This document shows, piece by piece, positions 1-5,581 of a DNA stretch of 8,414 nucleotides. The stretch covers positions 1-8,414 of the forward strand of contig UWSJ01000077.1 in NCBI GenBank assembly GCA_900549525.1, read 5' to 3'. The position numbers and the translations under genes were made by a program. The stretch comes from an uncultured Coriobacteriaceae bacterium (GTDB lineage Bacteria; Actinomycetota; Coriobacteriia; Coriobacteriales; Atopobiaceae). The first letter of the stretch is position 1, and every line of letters begins with the position of its first letter. The notes beneath the pieces are model-generated. The model was not told the origin of the DNA and did not search any database. It worked only from the letters and a program-made list of their open reading frames with translations.

Positions 1-76
1 CCTACCGTTTACCGATTAGTTCGTCCTTCTGGCGAAGAATCTTAAGCAAAGGCTTCCCAGACGTGGACATGTGCAT
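1..76. other. AT-richer unassigned edge segment
   Basis: Beyond the terminator the GC content falls to about half (28 of the first 60 bases by count), well below the rest of the window. It contains a 22-codon minus-strand ORF (ATG at 70, stop 4-2; begins MSTSGKPLLK and ends ELIGKR) without an SD, and an open plus-strand frame ending with TAA at 43-45 that could be the tail of a gene entering from the left. Neither is recognisable and I assign no function. Confidence 0.5.
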
Positions 77-116
77 AAAAAGCCCGGGGCCATGCGTCTC
101 GAACGCGGCCCCGGGC
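77..116 (-). terminator. Intrinsic terminator ending the cluster
   Basis: On the minus strand, a perfect 10-bp stem (arms 116-107 and 91-82, GCCCGGGGCC / GGCCCCGGGC) is extended after a 2-nt bulge by an inner 4-bp stem (ACGC/GCGT at 106-103 and 97-94) around a 5-nt loop, then runs into TTTTT (81-77). It begins about 70 nt after the pepP stop. There is no T-tract on the other side, so it works in one direction only. The 70 nt between pepP and the stem hold only a short GC hairpin (153-166) and no gene. Confidence 0.9.
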
Positions 117-186
117 GCAGGGATCGGCGCATGCGCAGGGCCGGCGGTCGTGCGGGCGTCCGCCCGGCGCGCGGCCTGAAGACCTG

Positions 187-1311
187 CTAGCAGGGAATGA
201 CCGTGAGCTCGTGCGGGCTCTCGGTAAAGGGCTCGTAGCCCTGCTCGGTCACGAGGCCAAAGTCCTCGAGGCGGATGCCGAACTTGCCAGGCAGGTAAAT
301 GCCCGGCTCGACGGTAATGACGGCACCCGCAGGAACGGGCTCGGTGTTGAGCCGGTTGAAGTTGGGCTGCTCGTGAATCTCTATGCCGACGCCGTGGCCC
401 AGGCCGTGCTTGTAGCAGTCGCCGTAACCGGCATCGGAGATGACCTTCACGGAGTGTTCGTAGACGTCCTTGCCGATGACGCCCGCACGTGCCATGGCGG
501 CGCACTCCTCGTGGGCCTGCCGAACCACGTCGTACACGTGACGCTGCTCGTCGGTGGGCTCTCCCAGACAGACGGTGCGAGTCATGTCGGAGTGGTAGTC
601 ACCCACCACGCAGCCGTAGTCCATGACGATCATGTCGCCGGGGCGCACCTTGCGGGAGCTGGGCTGGGCGTGCGGGTTGGCGCCGTTGGGGCCGCTCGCG
701 AGGATGGTGTCGAAGGACAGTGCCTCGCCGCCGTGCGAGAGCATGTAGTTCTCGAGCTCGGCGCGAATCTCCTGCTCGGTCTGGCCGGGCTTGATGAAAC
801 CGCAGATGTAGGCGAAGGCCGCGTCGGTCACCTTCTGGGCCGCCCGCATGAGCGCGACTTCCTCGTCGTCCTTGACGGCACGCAGGCGCACGATGTCGCC
901 ATGCAGGCGTGGCGTGAGGACGGCCACGGACACGTCGGCAAACGCCGTCTGCAGGGAGTCATAGAAGCCGAGCGTGCAGGTGTCCTCGACGGCCACGACG
1001 CGGGCGCGGGCGGCACGCACGTGCTCCGCCGCCCACACGGCCGGGTCGACGATGTCCTGGTCAATCTCCCAGGAGCTGTCCGTCCCCAGTCGCTCGAGGA
1101 AGGTGTTGTAGTAACGCGAGTCCGTGTGCAAATAGAGGTGGTCGGGCGTGACGAGCGCCGTGTGCGCCACCTCGAAGTCGAAGGTGCGCTCCGCGCCCGT
1201 GAGCCAGCGCAGGTCGGGGTTGTTGCGGAGCAGGACGGCGTCGTAGCCGCGCTCGTCCATGATGGCGCGCAGGCGTGCCACACGCGCGGCGCAGGCGTTC
1301 TCGTTGGTCAT
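187..1311 (-). CDS. pepP: Xaa-Pro aminopeptidase / M24 metallopeptidase
   Basis: 374-residue M24B 'pita-bread' metallopeptidase, which removes an N-terminal residue preceding proline or hydrolyses Xaa-Pro dipeptides in the cytoplasm. The N-terminal creatinase-like domain is ~1-140 and the catalytic domain ~150-374. All five dinuclear metal ligands are visible: Asp231 (IVMDYG), Asp242 (YHSDMTRT), His306 (HGLGHGVG), Glu335 (TVEPGIYL) and Glu349 (IRLEDFG); the conserved His313 is also present. The ~360-370 residue length fits the Gram-positive PepQ/YqhT type, so aminopeptidase versus prolidase cannot be decided here. The ATG at 1311 has AAGGAG 7 nt upstream, and the upstream gene's TAA forms part of that SD (10-nt gap). 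In many bacteria efp follows this gene; here a terminator follows and efp is not seen. Confidence 0.95.
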   Translation of the reverse strand: MTNENACAARVARLRAIMDERGYDAVLLRNNPDLRWLTGAERTFDFEVAHTALVTPDHLYLHTDSRYYNTFLERLGTDSSWEIDQDIVDPAVWAAEHVRAARARVVAVEDTCTLGFYDSLQTAFADVSVAVLTPRLHGDIVRLRAVKDDEEVALMRAAQKVTDAAFAYICGFIKPGQTEQEIRAELENYMLSHGGEALSFDTILASGPNGANPHAQPSSRKVRPGDMIVMDYGCVVGDYHSDMTRTVCLGEPTDEQRHVYDVVRQAHEECAAMARAGVIGKDVYEHSVKVISDAGYGDCYKHGLGHGVGIEIHEQPNFNRLNTEPVPAGAVITVEPGIYLPGKFGIRLEDFGLVTEQGYEPFTESPHELTVIPC

Positions 1312-1321
1312 AGTGGGCTCC

Positions 1322-2602
1322 TTAGTTGGTGGAGGCGCTGGCGAGGGTGTCAGATGCCGTGCCAGCGGGGATGTCGGTCGTAGCCTCGGCGGAACCAGAA
1401 CCCGCCGCCTTCGCCGCCCGGCGCTCGAGCTTGCGCTTGAGCTTTCTGCGGGCGCGGCACCAGGCGTGCACGTGCTCCGAGAGCAGCTCGTCCTCGAGCG
1501 TGGTAAGCCTCACGCGACCGTAGTCGAGCGGCAGCGCAGGCATGAAGCGATTCGAGCGCTCGTAGGCAGACGAGCGAAAGGCCTCGAGCAGTGCCTCGGG
1601 CTCCACCTCGCAGGGAATCTCGTCCAGGCCAAACTTCTCGAGCAGGCCGTCCTGCACGAAGACGAAGTCGACGAGGTGCGCGTCATCAGGGTGGTGCGCC
1701 GCGGCGAGACGGGCCGCGATGCGCAGGCCCTCGCCAAGGAGCTGGGAGGGGGCGGCACCGACGACGCGCCCGAGGCCCCGGGCGATGTCCTGCCCGTACG
1801 TGACACCCTGCCGCACGGCAAGCGCGGTGGACGACGCCACGCGACAGCGCGACTTGGTCATCTCGAGCACCTCGTCAACGATGGCCTCGGCGTCACCGGC
1901 AAGCAGGGCGTCGGCACGAACCGCGAGTTCGTTGAAGGTCTGCGAGCCCGCAGCCACGCCGCCGGCGACCATGACCACCCGACCCATGAGGGTCCCCTCG
2001 TCCGCAGCGGAGACGTCAGGGAGGTTGTTCGGGTCGCAGATGGCAAGGCGCACGTTGCCGCGAGCCAGCAGGCGCTCGGGAGCGTCGCCGGCGTCGAGTG
2101 CGCGGGGCGTCACCGTGACGTCGACCATGCCGTCGAGCGTGGTGGGCACCGCGGCGAGCACGCAACCGGCGCACCACGTGGACGCCACGAAGACGCCGAG
2201 CGATATGAGGTCGGCGTCACCCACGACGACGATGGCGTCGTCGGCCGTGATGCCCTCCTCGGCGAGCGCGTCCATGAGCTCCGAGGCGACGCGGAGGTTG
2301 CGCGCGGCACGTCCCGCAGGCAGCTCGCGCGTCCGGATGTCGAAGCCCACGTCGGCGAGCGTCCTTCTCACGCGTTCGACGAGCTCGTCTGCCACGTCGG
2401 AGCCCCTCACGAGCAGGGTGCGACGGGGCTTGCCCACGACGCTCTTGAGCGACTGCCCCAGCGCGTCAGTCGCATCCACGCCCACACGCATGTCGCACGC
2501 GCCCGAGCGCGTCACGATCGACTGGCGACGCACGATGGGCTCCGGCGCGGGAGCAGGCTCCGGTACGCTTGCCTCGGGCGCGTCCACGGCCTCGTCGCTC
2601 AT
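1322..2602 (-). CDS. AroB-fold protein lacking the catalytic residues of 3-dehydroquinate synthase
   Basis: 426-residue protein whose centre (~55-370) aligns by eye with AroB: an N-terminal Rossmann-like half (LLVRGSDVADELVERVRRTL), AxVPTTLxxxVD (~151-161), and a C-terminal helical half. The fold core is kept but the active site is not. The NAD-binding GGGxxGD is GDADLIS (128-134); VDSSVGGKT reads VDVTVTPRA (160-168); the zinc ligand Glu of LAEVIKYG is Arg208; GHTFGH is GVTYGQ (266-271); HGEAV is LGEGL (289-293). Residues 1-27 are Pro/Glu/Ala-rich and 383-398 are strongly basic (ARRKLKRKLERR), followed by a Ser/Thr/Ala tail. The frame is intact, so this is a maintained gene rather than a decayed one. 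It overlaps aroK by 4 nt, and its TAA stop merges into the pepP SD. Automated annotation would probably call it aroB. I infer a pseudoenzyme or a changed function. Confidence 0.85.
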   Translation of the reverse strand: MSDEAVDAPEASVPEPAPAPEPIVRRQSIVTRSGACDMRVGVDATDALGQSLKSVVGKPRRTLLVRGSDVADELVERVRRTLADVGFDIRTRELPAGRAARNLRVASELMDALAEEGITADDAIVVVGDADLISLGVFVASTWCAGCVLAAVPTTLDGMVDVTVTPRALDAGDAPERLLARGNVRLAICDPNNLPDVSAADEGTLMGRVVMVAGGVAAGSQTFNELAVRADALLAGDAEAIVDEVLEMTKSRCRVASSTALAVRQGVTYGQDIARGLGRVVGAAPSQLLGEGLRIAARLAAAHHPDDAHLVDFVFVQDGLLEKFGLDEIPCEVEPEALLEAFRSSAYERSNRFMPALPLDYGRVRLTTLEDELLSEHVHAWCRARRKLKRKLERRAAKAAGSGSAEATTDIPAGTASDTLASASTN

Positions 2603-3180
2603 AGCAGTCCCCTCTCCCAGAGCAGCTCGCCCACGTCATAGGCAACCTGCTCGAAGCTCTTTCCGGTGATGATGACGCGATAGTCGCACGCCGCCTCGTA
2701 GAGGGGGCGACGGTGCGCGTAGACCTTGCGCGCATGGCGTGCGTCGCCCAGGTCGGGGCGCTTCTCGGGACGACGGATCTGCTTGAGCGAGTCCTCCAGC
2801 GTGCCGTCGAGATAGACCACGTGCCCCAGCTCGTGCATGATGCGTTGGTTCTCGGGACGCTCTATGACGCCGCCGCCACAGCTCACAAGCAGGCTTTTGC
2901 GGCCCGCAAGGCTCTTGAGCGCCTGCGTCTCTGCGTCACGGAAGGCAGCCTCGCCGCGCGTCTCGAAGATGCGGCGAACGCTCGCGTGGAGCTCACGCTC
3001 CACCATGCGGTCGACGTCCACGTAGCTCCGATGGAACATGTTGCCGAGGTTGCGGGCCACCGTCGTCTTCCCGGCCCCAAGGAAGCCGATGAAGAACACG
3101 TGGTCACAGCCACGCTCGCGCCCATGACCATGCACGGGGGCACCGTGCGTCCGAATCTCCCCCGCCTTCGCGCCGTTCAT
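2599..3180 (-). CDS. aroK: Shikimate kinase (AroK-like)
   Basis: 193-residue P-loop kinase of the shikimate kinase family, which phosphorylates shikimate with ATP to shikimate 3-phosphate in the cytoplasm. Seen: Walker A GFLGAGKTT (32-40), VDVD with Asp55 (Mg) and Asp57 (shikimate), AFRDAE with Arg81, CGGGVI (Gly102-104, shikimate/Walker B region), lid arginines in KRPDL (~141), and RRPLY with Arg157. These match the substrate-binding set known for the family, so the kinase looks functional. A 27-residue His/Gly/Arg-rich extension before the P-loop is longer than usual for AroK. The start was chosen from the SD; an ATG at 3237 would add 19 residues. The gene overlaps the aroB-like gene by 4 nt (ATGA), so the two are probably made in a fixed ratio. 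Because its neighbour looks inactive as AroB, the true substrate deserves testing. Confidence 0.93.
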   Translation of the reverse strand: MNGAKAGEIRTHGAPVHGHGRERGCDHVFFIGFLGAGKTTVARNLGNMFHRSYVDVDRMVERELHASVRRIFETRGEAAFRDAETQALKSLAGRKSLLVSCGGGVIERPENQRIMHELGHVVYLDGTLEDSLKQIRRPEKRPDLGDARHARKVYAHRRPLYEAACDYRVIITGKSFEQVAYDVGELLWERGLL

Positions 3181-3184
3181 CGTC

Positions 3185-3191
3185 CCTCCCT
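3185..3191 (-). promoter_or_regulatory. Shine-Dalgarno deciding the aroK start
   Basis: AGGGAGG on the minus strand lies just upstream of the ATG at 3180 (4 nt between GGAGG and ATG; AAGG is 8 nt away). It favours this start over the in-frame ATG at 3237, which has no comparable SD and would overlie the candidate promoter. Confidence 0.75.
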
Positions 3192-3198
3192 TCGCCGT

Positions 3199-3237
3199 GT
3201 GCCCGATAACGAAACCAGATTCTACCAATGCGGGCAC
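3199..3237. repeat. 7-bp inverted repeat bracketing the candidate -10 box
   Basis: GTGCCCG (3199-3205) and CGGGCAC (3231-3237) are perfect inverted arms with a 25-nt spacer. The arm centres are 32 bp apart, about three helical turns, and the candidate -10 element lies between them. It could be an operator for a dimeric regulator or a weak RNA hairpin in read-through transcripts. In DNA this rich in GC a 7-bp match can also arise by chance. Confidence 0.35.
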
Positions 3238-3248
3238 GCCGGTGGCAT
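3219..3248 (-). promoter_or_regulatory. Candidate sigma-A promoter for aroK / aroB-like / pepP
   Basis: The only sizeable gap inside the cluster (3181-3255) contains, on the minus strand, an extended -10 TGGTAGAAT (3227-3219) and, 18 nt upstream, a -35-like ATGCCA (3248-3243, 4 of 6 matches to TTGACA). The predicted start would fall near 3212, giving a ~30-nt leader before the aroK SD. Found by eye; no transcript evidence. Confidence 0.45.
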
Positions 3249-3255
3249 CTCGGCG

Positions 3256-3726
3256 CTAGAGGACGGCGGCCAGCAGGAGGGCCAAGGCCGTGCCCACCGT
3301 AATCCACGGCCCCATCGCAAAGGTGCGCTCCCGTCGCGCGATCGCCCAGGTGGCCCCAAGCAGGCACGATATGGCGAGCGCGGGCACGACCATCCGCCCA
3401 ATGACGCACGCCCAGGCCGCCAGCAGCTTCACGTCGCCCAGCCCGAGGCCCGTCCGGCCCGTCCACGAACGAAGGGCAAGCTCCGCTCCCACGCCGCACA
3501 CGAGCACGCCCGCGCCCCACGCCGCGCAGGCAAGCGGCTCGCCCAGCGAAGCCATGACAGCCGCCTCCGGCACAAGCGCCTCCAGAACGCGGGGTGCCAG
3601 CTTGCGAGTCGCCTGCAGCGCAAGGCCGCAAACGGCGATTAGGGCGCAACTGGGATTGGGGATGGTACGCGACCGTGCGTCAACGACGGACGCCCAGGCG
3701 GACAGGCACAGCGCGAGGGCGATCAA
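3256..3726 (-). CDS. Short A24 (type IV prepilin) peptidase, no methylase domain
   Basis: 156-residue, highly hydrophobic protein of the A24 aspartic peptidase family, which cleaves the leader of type IV pilin-like or Tad/Flp pilins in the membrane. Seen: the first catalytic Asp16 in DARSRTIPN, the second in the GLGD motif (Gly95-Asp98) followed by VKLLAAW, and FAMGPW near the C-terminus, which matches the family's late G-P motif. About five or six transmembrane stretches can be read. The N-terminal cysteine-rich methylase domain of PilD/ComC is absent, so this is the short form also seen in actinobacterial Rv2551c-like and TadV/CpaA-like proteins. The start is TTG at 3726, overlapping the yqeG stop (TTGA). 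No ATG or GTG lies nearby in frame and the SD is poor, so expression probably depends on translational coupling. No pilin or secretion ATPase gene is in the window. Confidence 0.88.
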   Translation of the reverse strand: MIALALCLSAWASVVDARSRTIPNPSCALIAVCGLALQATRKLAPRVLEALVPEAAVMASLGEPLACAAWGAGVLVCGVGAELALRSWTGRTGLGLGDVKLLAAWACVIGRMVVPALAISCLLGATWAIARRERTFAMGPWITVGTALALLLAAVL

Positions 3727-4208
3727 CGCCTTGCGCCAATCGCTCGCTCGAAGACGCGAAAGATGTGCGTGTACCAGAGGTCGCGCGTGCTCTGCGGGTC
3801 GACGAGGATGGTGCGCACGCCCGCAAGGTTACCCGCCATGACGTCGGTGAAGACCTGGTCGCCCACGAGCACCGCCTGCTCGGGGGCCACGCCCGCAAGC
3901 GAGAGCGCGCGCCGCACGGCGAAGGGGGCCGGCTTCATGGCGTGGTGCACCACGCGCACGCCAAGCTCCTCGGCAGAGGCCTCGACCTCACGCGTGTGAA
4001 AGTTGTTCGAGACCATGCAGAGCGCGATTCCCTCGGCCCTGACCTGGTCGAGCCACGCCGCCACGTCCGCAGGCACCGTGCCCGTGTCCCTGGGCACCAC
4101 GGTGTTGTCGCGGTCAAAGAGCACGCACCGCACGCCCTGGGCCACAAGGCCGAGCACGTCGATGTCGGTGATGGCGTGCACGCGCCGGGAGGGGGAAAGC
4201 AGCGTCAC
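3723..4208 (-). CDS. yqeG: YqeG-family HAD phosphatase (subfamily IIIA)
   Basis: 161-residue HAD-superfamily hydrolase of the YqeG type, cytoplasmic, physiological substrate unknown. All four HAD motifs are visible: motif I FDRDNT (nucleophile Asp32, acid/base Asp34, Thr36), motif II VSNN (Ser67), motif III Lys92 in MKPAP, and motif IV LVGDQVFTDV (Asp117, Asp122) followed by GN..GV. There is no cap domain, as expected for subfamily III, and the length is normal. The GTG start at 4208 overlaps the mltG stop (GTGA). A GAGGAG sequence about 8 nt upstream gives a good ribosome-binding site. In Bacillus the gene neighbours yqeH and aroE. Here it sits between mltG and the prepilin peptidase, the slot held by aroE in mycobacteria (known gene orders, recalled rather than searched). 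It is probably active, since no catalytic residue is missing. Confidence 0.92.
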   Translation of the reverse strand: MTLLSPSRRVHAITDIDVLGLVAQGVRCVLFDRDNTVVPRDTGTVPADVAAWLDQVRAEGIALCMVSNNFHTREVEASAEELGVRVVHHAMKPAPFAVRRALSLAGVAPEQAVLVGDQVFTDVMAGNLAGVRTILVDPQSTRDLWYTHIFRVFERAIGARR

Positions 4209-5581
4209 CGTTTATTCTCCTCGATGGCCTGAAGGTGCTCGTCGTACGTCTCCGAGAACCACTCGTCGGTCTGGGTGATGTAGAAGTAGAGGTAGTTGGT
4301 GTCGGCCGGGGCAAGCGCCGCCTTGATGGACTCGATGGACGGCGAGCAGATGGGCGTGGGCGTGAGCCCCTGGTTGAGATAGGTGTTGTAGGGGCTCTCC
4401 TTCTTGAGGTCGTCGGCCGTGACCTCGCCGCCCGTCACGTACATCATCGTGGCGTCGCTCTGCAGGGCCATCCCCTGCTTGAGGCGGTTGTAGAAGGTTG
4501 AGGCCACCTTGGGCCGCTGGTCGCTCGTGATGGCCTCGCGCTCCACGATGGAGGCGAGCGTGAGCACGTCGTAGTCGCTCATCTCGACGCCGTAGCGATC
4601 CTTGAGCGTGGCCTCGGCGCTCGCGAAGTCCAGGCTCGCCACGTCCTTGGCGTACCGGTCGAGCATGGCGCGGATCACCGTGTCGGCGCCCACGTTGCTC
4701 TGTCCGGAGAAGTCATAGGTCTTGGGGCAGAGGAAGCCCTCAAGCGAGTCATTCTTCGCTCCGGCAAGAAACGCGTAGCTCGCCTGATAGTTGGTTGCCT
4801 TGGCCTGGGCAATGAAGTCATCCCGTGATATGCCGAGCGCACTCTCCACCACGGCGGCCGTCTGCGCCACCGTGAGACCCTCCGGGACGGTGAGCCTGCC
4901 CGTCGAGACGTTGGGGCCGCTTTGGAGTTGCTCGATGATCGAGGGGATGTCCTGGCCCACCGTGAAGAGGTAGGCCCCGCTCTTGAGCGACGACTCCGCC
5001 TTGGCGCGCTGCACCTCGGTCACGAAGTCGTCGGCGTTCGCGATGACGCCGGCGCGGACGAGCGCCGCCCCGATGGCGTTGGCACCGGAACCCTCCGCAA
5101 TCACGACCTCGACCTGTGCGCCCTCGTTGGCGAGTGGCTTGTCGGAGAGGGTCGCGACGAGGCGGGGCACGAAGATGACGGCAAGCACCGCGAGGACGAG
5201 GACGGCAGCAACGCCACCAAGAACGGGACCCAGCCGCGAGTGGCCACCCGTGCGCGCGGCACGGCGCTGGGCACGCGTGCGGGGCGTGGCGAGGCTGCGC
5301 ATCCCCGTAGCGCCAGCGCTCGAGACGGCGGGGGCGGCGTGTCCCGGCACTCCGCGGTGGCGCGGAACCGCCTGGCGCGACACCGGCCGGGAACCGGCAG
5401 GCGCCCCCTGCACGCGTTGGGCATACGCAGGCTGGGGAGTCTGACGCGACCGTCTAACGCCTGACGGCTGCGGGGCAGATGCGGATGCGACAGGGCGCGG
5501 CTGAGCCACGCGCCCGGACGAAGCCGATGGACGCGCGGAGAAGCGAGGGGCCCTGTGCCTGCCGTGGGCAGCGTCACTCAT
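4205..5581 (-). CDS. mltG: MltG-type endolytic murein transglycosylase (YceG-like)
   Basis: 458-residue membrane-anchored lytic transglycosylase, which in other bacteria cuts nascent glycan strands and so ends peptidoglycan polymerisation. Residues 1-115 are a low-complexity cytoplasmic tail rich in Arg, Pro, Ala, Ser and Gln. One transmembrane helix lies at ~117-139, so the catalytic part is extracytoplasmic. The YceG domain runs from ~155 to the end: PEGLTVAQTA (233-242), the catalytic LASIVERE segment with the expected Glu at 347, FYNRL..GMALQSDATMMY (363-381), and SPYNTYLNQGLTPTPICSP..SIKAAL (396-423). The ATG at 5581 is preferred over the in-frame ATG at 5647 because AGGAGG lies 9 nt upstream of it and the extra 22 residues lie wholly inside ruvX in another frame. 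It overlaps ruvX by 8 nt and yqeG by 4 nt (GTGA). No LysM domain is seen. Confidence 0.95.
   Translation of the reverse strand: MSDAAHGRHRAPRFSARPSASSGRVAQPRPVASASAPQPSGVRRSRQTPQPAYAQRVQGAPAGSRPVSRQAVPRHRGVPGHAAPAVSSAGATGMRSLATPRTRAQRRAARTGGHSRLGPVLGGVAAVLVLAVLAVIFVPRLVATLSDKPLANEGAQVEVVIAEGSGANAIGAALVRAGVIANADDFVTEVQRAKAESSLKSGAYLFTVGQDIPSIIEQLQSGPNVSTGRLTVPEGLTVAQTAAVVESALGISRDDFIAQAKATNYQASYAFLAGAKNDSLEGFLCPKTYDFSGQSNVGADTVIRAMLDRYAKDVASLDFASAEATLKDRYGVEMSDYDVLTLASIVEREAITSDQRPKVASTFYNRLKQGMALQSDATMMYVTGGEVTADDLKKESPYNTYLNQGLTPTPICSPSIESIKAALAPADTNYLYFYITQTDEWFSETYDEHLQAIEENKR

Noticed and set aside
128..166. Short palindromes GCGCATGCGC and GGGCG/CGCCC between pepP and the terminator
   Set aside because: Such short GC palindromes are frequent by chance at this base composition and have no T-tract or other context.
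2..505. A 167-codon minus-strand frame running through the pepP 3' end, the terminator and the edge segment
   Set aside because: Its Arg-rich translation inside pepP is frame-shifted noise, and it would cross a strong terminator hairpin. Only its last 22 codons are noted as unassigned.
211..1383. A 390-codon plus-strand open frame antisense to pepP
   Set aside because: The translation is repetitive in Val, Gly, Ala and His with no recognisable family, while the opposite strand has all five M24 metal ligands. A shadow frame.
1259..2641. A 460-codon plus-strand open frame antisense to the aroB-like gene
   Set aside because: It is the expected shadow of a GC-rich gene: its translation is His/Arg/Gly/Val-rich with no domain pattern, and the minus-strand frame has family motifs plus coupled starts and stops.
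3181..3237. 19-residue N-terminal extension of AroK from the ATG at 3237
   Set aside because: No SD at that start, whereas AGGGAGG precedes the ATG at 3180; the extension would also overlie the candidate promoter.
3104..3649. A minus-strand frame overlapping both the prepilin peptidase and the aroK start
   Set aside because: Low-complexity Gly/Arg/Ala translation with no motif, overlapping two well-supported genes.
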